Assembly: GCF_021653995.1 (NCBI RefSeq)
Contig: NZ_JAJJOZ010000012.1
Coordinates: forward strand, 1 to 64,000
Reading direction: 5' to 3'
DNA: 64,000 nucleotides
DNA from: Allopusillimonas lactea
GTDB taxonomy: Bacteria; Pseudomonadota; Gammaproteobacteria; Burkholderiales; Burkholderiaceae_B
Position numbers and translations under genes: made by a program. The notes beneath the pieces are model-generated. The model was not told the DNA's origin, did not search any database, and saw only the letters and a list, made by a program, of their open reading frames with translations. How positions within the stretch are numbered: the first letter of the stretch is position 1; each line of letters begins with the position of its first letter. This document shows positions 34,421-43,439 of the stretch, piece by piece.

Positions 34421-35299
34421 ATGATGTCAGCAATCCGGCACTACATGTCTCGCATCCCGCTCTTGCTGTTGCTGCTGGGTGCGTCGGGCGGTGCCAACGC
34501 CGATCAGTTCATCGGCTTCGCCCAAGCGGGCCAGCCAGGCTGGGCCTTCCAGACCTACCCCTATTTTTCCCGGAACCAGGCGGGGTATCGCTCCGCTGGC
34601 GCGCACAATGTGCTGGCCTGGTTCAGTGAGAAAGGCCTGCCCGGTACCCAAGGCGACCAATTCGAAGTATGGGCCGGCCTGTCCGCGGGGCACGCCAGCC
34701 AGCATGGGCGCGGCGGCTGGGGCGTTGCCGCCCCTCAACTGGGCCTCATGTATTACCACCATGCCGTACGCAGCGAATCCGAGCCGGGCGCCGATGGCTA
34801 TCTCAGCTACTGGTTCAGCCCCATGGCACTGGTGAACTTCCCCAATGGCCGCACCCAGGCCAGCGGATATGGCGCTGGCAGCAACCACTATGGCCTTGGT
34901 CTGACAGTCGCCAACTACCTGCAAGTTGGCCGGCTGGGCATGACGGTCAACCCGCTTTTCGTGTACTACGCTAGCCCCGAGCGGCATCACGTGACCGACG
35001 CTGCGGGGGTAACGTCGCGCCATCGCAGCGGCCTGAGCCTCACCCTGATGGATATGGCTGCCGGCTATCAGGCTCGGCCCGACCTGTTCGTCGGGCTGCA
35101 CCATAGCTATCACATCTACGGCGCGCGCCACGCCAGCACGCCCACGGTGCGAGAGGGCAAGCTGGGGCCCGCCTTTTCCTACACGGGCTGGCTGCGCCAC
35201 GGCATTTTCTTCGCTGCCAATCTCAACTTCACCTATTACGCCACGCAGGGCACGCCCCGCTCCACCTCGCTGGCCGCGGTCATCACCAAGAGCTTCTAG
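34421..35299 (+). CDS. Outer-membrane channel-like protein (SphA / phenol MetA-pathway family)
   Basis: A 292-residue exported protein with a signal peptide ending near GGANA|D (residues 26-27). The rest alternates short beta strands with many aromatic residues and ends in Phe (VITKSF), the usual C-terminal signal of outer-membrane beta barrels. It resembles the transporter-like proteins coded beside aromatic catabolism genes. An AGGAG site lies 7 bases before the chosen ATG (34421); the next codon is also ATG. Position between the peptidase and an MFS gene suggests outer-membrane uptake of the same substrate. Confidence 0.75.
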   Translation: MMSAIRHYMSRIPLLLLLLGASGGANADQFIGFAQAGQPGWAFQTYPYFSRNQAGYRSAGAHNVLAWFSEKGLPGTQGDQFEVWAGLSAGHASQHGRGGWGVAAPQLGLMYYHHAVRSESEPGADGYLSYWFSPMALVNFPNGRTQASGYGAGSNHYGLGLTVANYLQVGRLGMTVNPLFVYYASPERHHVTDAAGVTSRHRSGLSLTLMDMAAGYQARPDLFVGLHHSYHIYGARHASTPTVREGKLGPAFSYTGWLRHGIFFAANLNFTYYATQGTPRSTSLAAVITKSF

Positions 35300-35334
35300 T
35301 TCCCTGATGCTTCATTTATCTATAGGAAATTTGT

Positions 35335-36714
35335 ATGAGTATTTCATCCGCAGCCGACCAGGCCGGCAACGTGCCGGCATCTGGGGAGCAGGGCTCGCCT
35401 GCCGCCAACTTCGCCTCAATGACCGTGGGCGCCGCCTTCGCCAATATGCCGCTGACGCGCGAGCATCTCAAAGCGTGCATCGTACTGTTCCTGGTGTTCG
35501 CGATAGATGCCTGGGCCATGATGATCATTGTCTACACAGCACCTTATATATCCGCCGAGATGTCCATTAATCCAGCCAATATGGGCCATCTTATCGGCGC
35601 AATCTTCGTGGGCATGGCCATCGGCTCGCTGTTCTGGGGGCGTGTGGCCAACCACATAGGCAGGAAAACCAGCATCATCGCCAGCCTTGCCCTCTATGGC
35701 GTGCTTTCGGGCGCCAGCGCTTTCGCGCCCGATTACACGTGGCTGTATGCCTTGCGGCTGCTGTCGGGCATTCCTGCAGCAGGTATGTTCGTGATCTGCT
35801 TTCCGCTCTTCGAAGAGATGCTGCCGGTGCGGGACCGCGGCAGGCTGACGGTCTACCTTGCTGCGGGGTGGCCCATCGGCATGCTGCTTGCGGTCGGCGT
35901 CACGGTGCTGCTCGCCCCCTATGGCTGGCGCTGGATTATTGGCGTCAGCTCATTGCCGGCGCTCTTTCTGTTCGCCGTCGCCGCCTGGGTTCCCGAATCC
36001 CCCTACTGGCTGGTCAGCAAAAATCGGCAGTCTGACGCCCGCGGCATCATCAGCACCTTGAGCCGTGGCACCGTGCAAATCCCCGCCAGCACGCAATTGC
36101 GCATGGAAAGCAGCGGCACCGGGGCAGTCGTCTCCTTGTTTCGCGGCCCACTTCTGCCCATCTCGATACTGCAGATCCTGATCAACTTCACATTCGCATG
36201 GGGGTACTGGGGCTTACAGACTTGGCTTCCCACACTGCTTCAGCAAAAAGGGCTGAGCCTGCCGCAGTCATTCGGGTTCATCGCCCTGTCAACGCTGGCC
36301 ATGATCCCCGGATATGTGGCGTCATCCATCCTGACGGGCCGGCTGGGCCGCAAGAAAGTGGTGGTCGGTTTTGTGGCATGCGGCGCAATAGCAGGTTACG
36401 CCTTCGCCAATGCATGGGACATGCCTTCGCTGTACATCAGCAATTTCATACTCGTCTTTTTCACCCTGGGTGCTTGGGGCGTGTGGGATGCATGGATTGC
36501 CGAGCTCTACCCCAGCGAGGTGCGCACCGACGGCTATGGATGGGCGGTACTGTCGCAGCGCCTTGCTAATATCATCGCCCCCAGCACCATCGGCCTGCTC
36601 GTTGCGCTGAATTGGTCGTTCAACCTGACGACGACATTGATCAATATGTTCCTGGTTGCCACGGTGTTGCTGGCATTGCTGCTGCCCGAAACCGAAGGCA
36701 AGCAACTGGCCTGA
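35335..36714 (+). CDS. MFS transporter
   Basis: A 459-residue major facilitator with 12 predicted helices after a soluble N-terminal segment of about 45 residues. The loop 2-3 signature is GRVANHIGRKTS, and PESPYWLVSKNRQ follows helix 6, as in sugar/aromatic-acid porter groups. It would move the operon's substrate across the inner membrane by proton symport. It is the last gene of the group; a hairpin follows. Substrate unknown. Confidence 0.9.
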   Translation: MSISSAADQAGNVPASGEQGSPAANFASMTVGAAFANMPLTREHLKACIVLFLVFAIDAWAMMIIVYTAPYISAEMSINPANMGHLIGAIFVGMAIGSLFWGRVANHIGRKTSIIASLALYGVLSGASAFAPDYTWLYALRLLSGIPAAGMFVICFPLFEEMLPVRDRGRLTVYLAAGWPIGMLLAVGVTVLLAPYGWRWIIGVSSLPALFLFAVAAWVPESPYWLVSKNRQSDARGIISTLSRGTVQIPASTQLRMESSGTGAVVSLFRGPLLPISILQILINFTFAWGYWGLQTWLPTLLQQKGLSLPQSFGFIALSTLAMIPGYVASSILTGRLGRKKVVVGFVACGAIAGYAFANAWDMPSLYISNFILVFFTLGAWGVWDAWIAELYPSEVRTDGYGWAVLSQRLANIIAPSTIGLLVALNWSFNLTTTLINMFLVATVLLALLLPETEGKQLA

Positions 36715-36729
36715 CCCCGCCTGGGATCG

Positions 36730-36767
36730 CTTGCGGGGCAACGCACTGAGCGGCATTGCCCCGCAAG
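36730..36767 (+). terminator. Hairpin after the MFS gene
   Basis: A perfect 12-bp stem (CTTGCGGGGCAA and complement) with a 14-base loop, 16 bases after the MFS stop. It lacks a T-run, so termination may be weak or Rho-aided. Confidence 0.6.
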
Positions 36768-36877
36768 CAGCTTGGCGATATAGTAATAACAGATGTCAGG
36801 TACGTTGATTTGGGATACCCCGGTTTCCGGCCTGCGCATGCAGCATCCGTCGCCGGCCGGCCGCAACAGGAGCCGCC

Positions 36878-37357
36878 ATGTATATCAAGTCTTTGAATTT
36901 AGTTGCCGATATCAACGGCGATGGTTCGTACAGCCTGTGGGAAATCTGGGATCTGCTCCGGCAGATCGTGCGGGTTCCTGGCAACTTGGTGGTGGAAGGC
37001 CTGGGGCACATCCCCTATGTGTCAGGGTGGCTGGGCATCAACGCATCCCCCGCCACCGGCTACGGCAGCTTCAACGGCCTGCTCGCATTGGTGCTGTCCC
37101 TGTTGTTCTGGGCGGGGTTGCTGTTCGCGCTGATGACAATCTCTTCATCCGAAGAAGCCGCACCAGTGCAAGGCCAAAAAGGCAAACGCTGGGGCCGTCT
37201 CGGCCCTACTTTCGCGTCGCAGCCTTCGGCTTGGGGGCGAACGCCAAAGCAGCATACCTTCCTGCCCGTCAGCCGGCCCGCATATGCGGCCCACAATACC
37301 ACCGCCAAGCGGCGGCGCCATCACCATCCCGGAGACAGCGGCCGCCGGTCGCGATAA
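36878..37357 (+). CDS. Small membrane protein with an EF-hand-like loop
   Basis: A 159-residue protein. Near the N-terminus DINGDGSYSLWE (about residues 12-23) matches the D-x-N-x-D-G-x-x-S-x-x-E calcium loop of EF-hand/dockerin motifs. One clear membrane helix follows at about 68-88 (GLLALVLSLLFWAGLLFALM), and the C-terminal 60 residues are basic and disordered. I recall similar proteins next to serS in related genera, but cannot name a function. It is convergent with serS. Confidence 0.7.
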   Translation: MYIKSLNLVADINGDGSYSLWEIWDLLRQIVRVPGNLVVEGLGHIPYVSGWLGINASPATGYGSFNGLLALVLSLLFWAGLLFALMTISSSEEAAPVQGQKGKRWGRLGPTFASQPSAWGRTPKQHTFLPVSRPAYAAHNTTAKRRRHHHPGDSGRRSR

Positions 37358-37456
37358 ACGGCGGGCTCTGGCCGCCACAACACCGAGCGCACACGGCTCA
37401 CCAATAGCAAGCGGGCCGATGCGGCAATCACACGGCCCCAAAAAACATGGCGCGCT

Positions 37457-38794
37457 TCAAGGCGCAAGGCGCGCCTGGCCTCCCATATAAGGCCGTAGCA
37501 CCTCGGGAATCACTACGCTGCCGTCTTCTTGCTGGCAGTTTTCCAGTACCGCCACCAGGGTGCGCCCCACAGCCAAGCCTGAACCGTTCAAGGTGTGCAG
37601 ATACTCAGGCTTGCCTTTCTCGGGCCGGTAGCGCGCCTGCATGCGGCGAGCCTGGAACGCTTCGCAGTTGGATACGGACGAAATCTCCCGGTATGTGCCC
37701 TGCGCCGGCAGCCAGACTTCAAGGTCATAGGTTTTGGCGGCGCCGAAACCCATGTCACCACCGCACAGCAGCACCACGCGGTAAGGCAGGCCCAGGCGCT
37801 GCAGCACGTGCTCGGCATGTCCCACCATTTCTTCAAGCGCGTCGTAAGAGGCATCGGGGTGCACCACCTGCACCATCTCGACCTTGTCGAACTGGTGCTG
37901 GCGTATCATACCGCGCACATCCCGCCCGCCGCTGCCAGCCTCGGAGCGAAAACACGGCGTATGCGCCGTGAGCTTGAGCGGCAGCTCCGCCTGTGGCACG
38001 ATGGTGTCGCGCACCGAGCCGGCCAGCGTGATTTCGGACGTGGAGATCAGGTAAAGGTCTTCGGCGCCCGCTTCATCTTCAGGATCCTGGCCCTCGCCGC
38101 CCTTGGTCACCCAGAACATATCGTCCTTGAACTTGGGCAGTTGGCCTGTGCCGAACAGGGTGGAGCTATTCACGATGTAAGGCGTATAGCATTCGGTGTA
38201 GCCATGCTCGCTGGTTTGTGTATCGAGCATAAATTGCGCCAGCGCGCGATGCAGCCGTGCGATTTGGCCGCGCAGCATCATGAAGCGCGCACCCGACAAT
38301 TTGCGGGCGGTATCGAAATCGAGCCCCAGCGGCTCGCCCACGGCAACGTGATCGCGCGGCTCGAAGGCCAGCACCTGCGGGTTGCCCTGCGCATCGGCCT
38401 TCATGCCTTCGGGCATCCAGCGGCGCTGCTCGACATTGTCATCACTGTCTTTGCCGGCGGGTACGCTGGCATGCGGCAGGTTGGGCAGCGTCATCAACCA
38501 GGCATTCAGCTCACCCTGCACCTGGGCCAAGTCCTGCTCCAGCTCTTTGAGCCGTGCGGGGATTTGCTGCGATTCGGCCATCTCTTTGCTGGCGTCTTCC
38601 CCTTTGGACTTCAGCTGCCCGATAAGCTTGGATACAGCATTGCGGCGCGCCTGCAAGGCTTCGGTCTCGATCTGCACCGCCTTTCGGCGGGCTTCAAGCT
38701 GATTGAAGCGCTCAGTGTCGAAGCCGATGCCACGCAAGGCCAGCGCCTGGGTGACGGTGGGCAGGTCTTTGCGCAACTGATTGGGGTCTAGCAT
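37457..38794 (-). CDS. serS: Seryl-tRNA synthetase
   Basis: A 445-residue class II aminoacyl-tRNA synthetase. It has the N-terminal long coiled-coil arm that contacts tRNA-Ser (about 28-110), motif 2 CFRSEAGSGGRDVRGMIRQHQF and motif 3 SGLAVGRTLVAVLENCQQEDGS. It charges tRNA-Ser and tRNA-Sec with serine in the cytoplasm. Length is normal. It is the distal gene of the minus-strand row ftsK-lolA-rarA-serS, an order I associate with Bordetella relatives. Confidence 0.97.
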   Translation of the reverse strand: MLDPNQLRKDLPTVTQALALRGIGFDTERFNQLEARRKAVQIETEALQARRNAVSKLIGQLKSKGEDASKEMAESQQIPARLKELEQDLAQVQGELNAWLMTLPNLPHASVPAGKDSDDNVEQRRWMPEGMKADAQGNPQVLAFEPRDHVAVGEPLGLDFDTARKLSGARFMMLRGQIARLHRALAQFMLDTQTSEHGYTECYTPYIVNSSTLFGTGQLPKFKDDMFWVTKGGEGQDPEDEAGAEDLYLISTSEITLAGSVRDTIVPQAELPLKLTAHTPCFRSEAGSGGRDVRGMIRQHQFDKVEMVQVVHPDASYDALEEMVGHAEHVLQRLGLPYRVVLLCGGDMGFGAAKTYDLEVWLPAQGTYREISSVSNCEAFQARRMQARYRPEKGKPEYLHTLNGSGLAVGRTLVAVLENCQQEDGSVVIPEVLRPYMGGQARLAP

Positions 38795-38860
38795 AAGTGT
38801 ATTAACCGGACAGTGAAGAATGGGTTGAACGTGCCGGCATGGTGCCGGCCTCGAAATGGA

Positions 38861-40417
38861 TCAGGATTTGCCCTGCCCCTTGCTTTGCCTGTCGAGCTGG
38901 CGCAGGAAGGCGAGCTTTTCGGAAATTTTACCTTCAAGCCCGCGGTCGGTCGGCTGATAGAAGCGTGCGCCCAGGCCGTCGGGGAAGTACTGCTCGCCGG
39001 CGGCGTAGCCATGCGGCTCGTCGTGGGCATAGCGGTAGGCCTTGCCGTGGCCCAACGCTTTCATGAGTTTGGTGGGCGCGTTGCGCAGATGCATAGGGAC
39101 CGGTGCACTGCCGTGTTCTTCGGCAAAGCGGCGTGCCTGTTTATACGCCATATACACGGCGTTGGACTTGGCGGCACAGGCCATGTACACCACTGCTTGC
39201 GCCAGTGCCAGCTCCCCTTCGGGCGAGCCCAGGCGCTCGAAGATATCGGCCCCCTGCAGGGCAAGCTCGGTCGCGCGCGGATCAGCCAGGCCGATATCTT
39301 CGATTGCCATGCGCACAATGCGTCGCGCCAGGTAGCGCGGGTCGGCCCCGCCATCGAGCATGCGGGCAAACCAGTACAAAGAAGCATCCGGATCCGACCC
39401 ACGCACGGCTTTATGCAATGCGCTGATCTGGTCGTAGAATGCATCGCCCCCCTTGTCGAAGCGCCGCAAGCTCTGCGACAGGGAGGTTTCCAACCACGCG
39501 CTGTCGACCAGATGACGGCCCGCACCCAGCGCCGATTCGGCCACCACCTCGATGGCATTGATCAGCCGCCGCGCATCGCCGTCGGCCCAGCGAGCAAGCT
39601 GCTCACGGGCGGCGGCGTCGAAACACAGCTGAGGCTGGGCCAGCCGCTCATCGCCTTCGCCGCCTCCAGGTTCGCCCTCGTTGCCTTTGTCGCCTTCACC
39701 TTCGCCTTTGTCGCCTCCACCTTCGCCCTCGTCGCCTTCCCCTGCATCGCCGCGCTCGCCTTCCGGCGCCGCGGCAGCGCTCGCGGCAGGCATGCTGCGC
39801 AATACCACATCCGCGCCAGCCCCCGAACGATGCGCCACCGCATCCCCCTGGATATCGCCGTTAAGGAGCACAAGCGCGCGATCGATCAATTGCTGCAGCT
39901 CTTCGACCGTGAGCGAGTGCAGCACATACACGCGTGCACGAGAAAGCAGCGCCGAATTGACTTCGAACGAAGGGTTTTCGGTGGTAGCGCCGATAAAGGT
40001 GAACAGCCCGCTTTCGACATAAGGCAGGAAAGCATCCTGTTGCGCCTTGTTGAAACGATGCACCTCGTCGACGAATAAAATGGTGCGCCGGCCCTGCCCC
40101 TGCGCAACCTGGGCGGCGGCGACCGCGTCACGAATATCCTTCACGCCACCGAGTACGGCGGAGATGGCGATGAACTGCGCATCGAAACCATCGGCCATCA
40201 GGCGCGCCAGGGTTGTTTTGCCAACGCCGGGCGGCCCCCAGAAGATCATGGAGTGCGGGCGACCAGACTCGAATGCCACCCGCAAAGGCTTACCCGGCCC
40301 CAAAAGATGAGACTGGCCCACGACATCGCCCAGCGTGCGCGGCCGCATGCGCTCAGCCAGCGGCGCGTGGGGGGACCGGCCGGAAGCACCGGCGAAGAGA
40401 TCGCCCGAACTTGCCAT
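38861..40417 (-). CDS. rarA: Replication-associated recombination protein A, with acidic insertion
   Basis: A 518-residue AAA+ ATPase of the RarA/MgsA/WRNIP1 family acting at stalled replication forks. Walker A is FWGPPGVGKTT (59-69), Walker B ILFVDEVHRF (113-122), and sensor 1 TTENPSF (145-151). The family is usually about 430-450 residues; the excess is a Glu/Gly/Asp-rich insertion at about 193-260 (coding bases about 39634-39841) built from imperfect 6-9 base repeats. The insertion lies between the ATPase core and the lid domain (DARRLINAIE). Close spacing to lolA indicates one operon. Confidence 0.95.
   Translation of the reverse strand: MASSGDLFAGASGRSPHAPLAERMRPRTLGDVVGQSHLLGPGKPLRVAFESGRPHSMIFWGPPGVGKTTLARLMADGFDAQFIAISAVLGGVKDIRDAVAAAQVAQGQGRRTILFVDEVHRFNKAQQDAFLPYVESGLFTFIGATTENPSFEVNSALLSRARVYVLHSLTVEELQQLIDRALVLLNGDIQGDAVAHRSGAGADVVLRSMPAASAAAAPEGERGDAGEGDEGEGGGDKGEGEGDKGNEGEPGGGEGDERLAQPQLCFDAAAREQLARWADGDARRLINAIEVVAESALGAGRHLVDSAWLETSLSQSLRRFDKGGDAFYDQISALHKAVRGSDPDASLYWFARMLDGGADPRYLARRIVRMAIEDIGLADPRATELALQGADIFERLGSPEGELALAQAVVYMACAAKSNAVYMAYKQARRFAEEHGSAPVPMHLRNAPTKLMKALGHGKAYRYAHDEPHGYAAGEQYFPDGLGARFYQPTDRGLEGKISEKLAFLRQLDRQSKGQGKS
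39649..39770. repeat. Degenerate short tandem repeat within rarA
   Basis: On the + strand, variants of CCTTCGCC, TTGTCGCC and TCGCCTTC recur over about 120 bases. They encode the acidic GEGD/KGEGEG insertion of RarA and stay in frame. This kind of tract can change length by slippage. Confidence 0.7.
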
Positions 40418-40423
40418 GCTGCC

Positions 40424-41050
40424 CTACTGCATCTTCACGACATCAACCCCTGCTGGCGGACTAAAGGAGAAGACGCCGGCGTCGAGCTTGGGATTGACTG
40501 CGATGTTGTTCAGTTCGATGCGCGTCGTCTGGCCGAAAGAATCCAGCAGCTCGAGACGCGCCGGCATGCCGCGGCGAAAACCGATGTCGACGTGAGTAAA
40601 GCCCGCGTCGGCCGAGCGCGGGGTGGCGCGCAGCCAATCAAGGCCACCGCGCGCGGAAAGGTTCTGCAGCGTGAAGCTGTCGTCGAGAGAGCCCGAACCG
40701 AACAGAATCGCCGCCGGAGACGCACCGATGGATTTGTCTACATTGCGCTCGGTGACCTGCTGCAAGTCGGGGTCGTACTGATATACCCGCTTGCCATCGG
40801 AGACAACCAGCTGTTCGTACGGTTTGGAAACCGCCCAGCGGAACTTGCCTGGCCGTCGGAAGGCGAAATCGCCCGACTGCGGCGATTGCGCCGCCCCGCC
40901 CTCTTTGGACAGGCGTTGTTGCGTGAACTGGCCAGTGGCGGCCGGCACGTCGGCGATGAACTTGCGCAGTTGCGCCGCCGCATCTGCAGACCATGCCGCT
41001 ACAGGCGCCGCAGCCAGCACGGCCGCCATCAGCAAAGTTTTAATCTTCAT
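40424..41050 (-). CDS. lolA: Outer-membrane lipoprotein carrier protein LolA
   Basis: A 208-residue periplasmic chaperone. Signal peptide MKIKTLLMAAVLAAAPVAAWSA, then AAAQLRKFIADVPAATGQFTQQRL and RPGKFRW, typical of LolA. It takes lipoproteins released by LolCDE and passes them to LolB. I chose the start at 41050 because of the signal peptide; the frame is open upstream but would overlap ftsK deeply. It overlaps the ftsK 3' end by 11 bases and precedes rarA by 6 bases. Confidence 0.94.
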   Translation of the reverse strand: MKIKTLLMAAVLAAAPVAAWSADAAAQLRKFIADVPAATGQFTQQRLSKEGGAAQSPQSGDFAFRRPGKFRWAVSKPYEQLVVSDGKRVYQYDPDLQQVTERNVDKSIGASPAAILFGSGSLDDSFTLQNLSARGGLDWLRATPRSADAGFTHVDIGFRRGMPARLELLDSFGQTTRIELNNIAVNPKLDAGVFSFSPPAGVDVVKMQ

Positions 41051-43394
41051 TCGATGCATTCCCCGCAGGAACCAGAATTTCGCGATTACCGTTGGACTGC
41101 ATGGCGGACACCATGCCGGCCTGCTCCATTTGTTCGAGCAGACGGGCTGCGCGGTTGTAACCGATACGCAGGTGCCGCTGCACCGACGAGATCGACGCAC
41201 GACGGTTTTTGAGTACCACCTGCACCGCCTGATCGTACAGCGGATCGGATTCAGCGTCGGCAAAACCCGTTACGCCGCCCACACCATCGCCGGTTTCACC
41301 TTCCAGCGCGCCCTCCAACAAGCCTTCGACATAATTGGGCTCACCTTGTTCCTTGAGTGAGTCAACCACGCGGTGAACTTCGTCGTCGTGCACGAACGCG
41401 CCATGGACACGAGCGGGCAGGCCGCTACCCGGCGGCAGATACAGCATATCCCCTTGGCCCAGCAGGGTTTCGGCGCCCATCTGGTCGAGAATGGTGCGCG
41501 AATCGATCTTGGACGATACCTGGAACGCGATGCGCGTGGGGATATTGGCCTTGATTAAGCCGGTAATGACATCCACGCTGGGCCGCTGAGTGGCCAGGAT
41601 CAGGTGTATGCCCGCCGCCCGCGCTTTCTGGGCCAGGCGAGCGATCAGTTCCTCGATCTTCTTGCCCACCACCATCATCAGGTCGGCCAGCTCGTCGATG
41701 ACCACCACAATGGTGGGCATCGTGGCCAGCGGCTCGGGCGCATCGGGCGTGAGTGAAAAGGGATTGGGGATGGTTTCGTCGCGCTTGGCGGCCTCGCGGA
41801 TCTTGTTATTGAAGCCGGCTAGGTTGCGCACGCCCATCTTGCTCATCAAGCGGTAGCGCTTTTCCATTTCGCCCACGCACCAGTTCAGGGCGTTGGCAGC
41901 ATGGCGCATGTCGGTGACTACCGGTGCCAGCAGGTGGGGGATGCCCTCGTAGACGCTCATTTCGAGCATTTTTGGATCGATCAGAATAAGCCGCACCTGA
42001 CTGGCGTCTGCCTTATACAACAGCGACAGGATCATGGCGTTGATACCCACCGACTTGCCCGAACCCGTGGTGCCCGCCACCAGCAGGTGGGGCATCTTGG
42101 CCAGGTCGGCCACCACCGGGTTGCCGGCGATATCCTTGCCCAGCGCCATGGTAAGCACCGAACTGCTGGCGTGATAGGTTTGCGAGCCGATGATTTCCGA
42201 CAGCTTGACCATCTGCCGCTTGGGATTGGGTAGCTCCAGCCCCATCAGGTTCTTGCCGGGGATGGTTTCGACCACGCGTATGCTTACCAGGCTGAGCGCG
42301 CGGGCGAGATCCTTGGCCAGATTGACGATCTGGCTGCCTTTGACGCCTGTGGCGGGTTCGATTTCGTAGCGGGTGATGACCGGGCCGGCCTGCGCCGCCA
42401 CCACCACGACCTTCACGCCAAAATCGGAGAGCTTCTTTTCGATGAGGCGCGAGGTGTACTCGATGGTTTCGGGTGAAACAGTTTCGGCGCTTTCGACCGG
42501 CATGTCGAGCAGGCTGATGGGCGGAAGATCGCCCGAAACGCCGCTATCACGCGGCGCCGTGAACAATGTTTTCTGCTTTTCTTTTTCAGCCCGATCGGAG
42601 CGCGGCACTGACGTAATGGCGGGTTCGATGCGCACTGGCTGCTCGTGCACCAGTTGCTCTTGCTTCACAACTACGCTTTCGTTGCGTTCAGCCTTTTTGA
42701 CCTGGCCCACCTTGCGATCAAGCCGGGCTTCGCGCAAGGCCAGTGCGCGGCGGATGCCAAGCTCGATGCCTGCGCCAACGCGTTCGGCCAGGTGCAGCCA
42801 GGAAAAGCCAAAGAACAGGCTGGCACCCACAGCGGTGAATACCAGCAGAAGCAGCGTGCAACCCGCCGACCCCATGGCCAGCGACATGCCCTGCGACAGC
42901 AACAACCCCAGTTGCCCGCCCGCGCCAGCGGGCAGATGCTCGCCGAACTGCCTGAATTGCAGCGCCTCAAGGCCCATGACCCCGACAAAAAGCAGGAAAA
43001 ACCCGATCCCCACTTCCCAGTGCACACGGGGCAAGGGCTGCTCTTTATCAGGCCGTAGCGCATTGGTGAGCCGATAGAAGCCTGTCAGGACACGCTGAGC
43101 CAGCAGCACCACCCAGAGCCATGCCGAGTAACCGAACAGAAACAGAAGAAAATCAGCGATATAGGCGCCGGCAGTGCCGCCGCGGTTGTGCGTGACTGCG
43201 GACTGCACAGAATGCGACCAAGCAGGGTCGGCGGGATCCCAGGTGGCGAGCACCAACCCCAGCCATGCTGCTAGCGCCGCGAAGAGAATCCAGCGGGCTT
43301 CGCGCAGCAGCCCTGAGAGCCGGGATTGAAGGGGAGACGGGCCGTTGCGCACGTTGCGCGACGAGCGGGGGGAAGTCGCGGGTAATCTTGCCAT
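41040..43394 (-). CDS. ftsK: DNA translocase FtsK
   Basis: A 784-residue septal DNA pump. Four N-terminal membrane helices (to about residue 190), a short linker, then the RecA-like motor with Walker A AGTTGSGKS (about 438) and Walker B IVVVIDELADLMM, and a C-terminal winged-helix gamma domain (ISSVQRHLRIGYNRAARLLEQMEQAG) that reads KOPS. It moves the terminus region and activates XerCD during division. Length is normal for a short-linker FtsK. Confidence 0.97.
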   Translation of the reverse strand: MARLPATSPRSSRNVRNGPSPLQSRLSGLLREARWILFAALAAWLGLVLATWDPADPAWSHSVQSAVTHNRGGTAGAYIADFLLFLFGYSAWLWVVLLAQRVLTGFYRLTNALRPDKEQPLPRVHWEVGIGFFLLFVGVMGLEALQFRQFGEHLPAGAGGQLGLLLSQGMSLAMGSAGCTLLLLVFTAVGASLFFGFSWLHLAERVGAGIELGIRRALALREARLDRKVGQVKKAERNESVVVKQEQLVHEQPVRIEPAITSVPRSDRAEKEKQKTLFTAPRDSGVSGDLPPISLLDMPVESAETVSPETIEYTSRLIEKKLSDFGVKVVVVAAQAGPVITRYEIEPATGVKGSQIVNLAKDLARALSLVSIRVVETIPGKNLMGLELPNPKRQMVKLSEIIGSQTYHASSSVLTMALGKDIAGNPVVADLAKMPHLLVAGTTGSGKSVGINAMILSLLYKADASQVRLILIDPKMLEMSVYEGIPHLLAPVVTDMRHAANALNWCVGEMEKRYRLMSKMGVRNLAGFNNKIREAAKRDETIPNPFSLTPDAPEPLATMPTIVVVIDELADLMMVVGKKIEELIARLAQKARAAGIHLILATQRPSVDVITGLIKANIPTRIAFQVSSKIDSRTILDQMGAETLLGQGDMLYLPPGSGLPARVHGAFVHDDEVHRVVDSLKEQGEPNYVEGLLEGALEGETGDGVGGVTGFADAESDPLYDQAVQVVLKNRRASISSVQRHLRIGYNRAARLLEQMEQAGMVSAMQSNGNREILVPAGNASNED

Positions 43395-43439
43395 GGACTC
43401 ATTATAATTGGCCGTTCAACTGTTTTCGGATTTTCTGTA

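Noticed and set aside
39649..39770. Repeat tract considered as a CRISPR or non-coding satellite
   Set aside because: Units are 6-9 bases with no spacers and keep the rarA frame; it codes a Glu/Gly-rich insertion.
38813..40078. Plus-strand frame of 421 codons opposite rarA
   Set aside because: Shadow of rarA; its Phe/Ala/Ser-rich part is the antisense of the acidic repeat.
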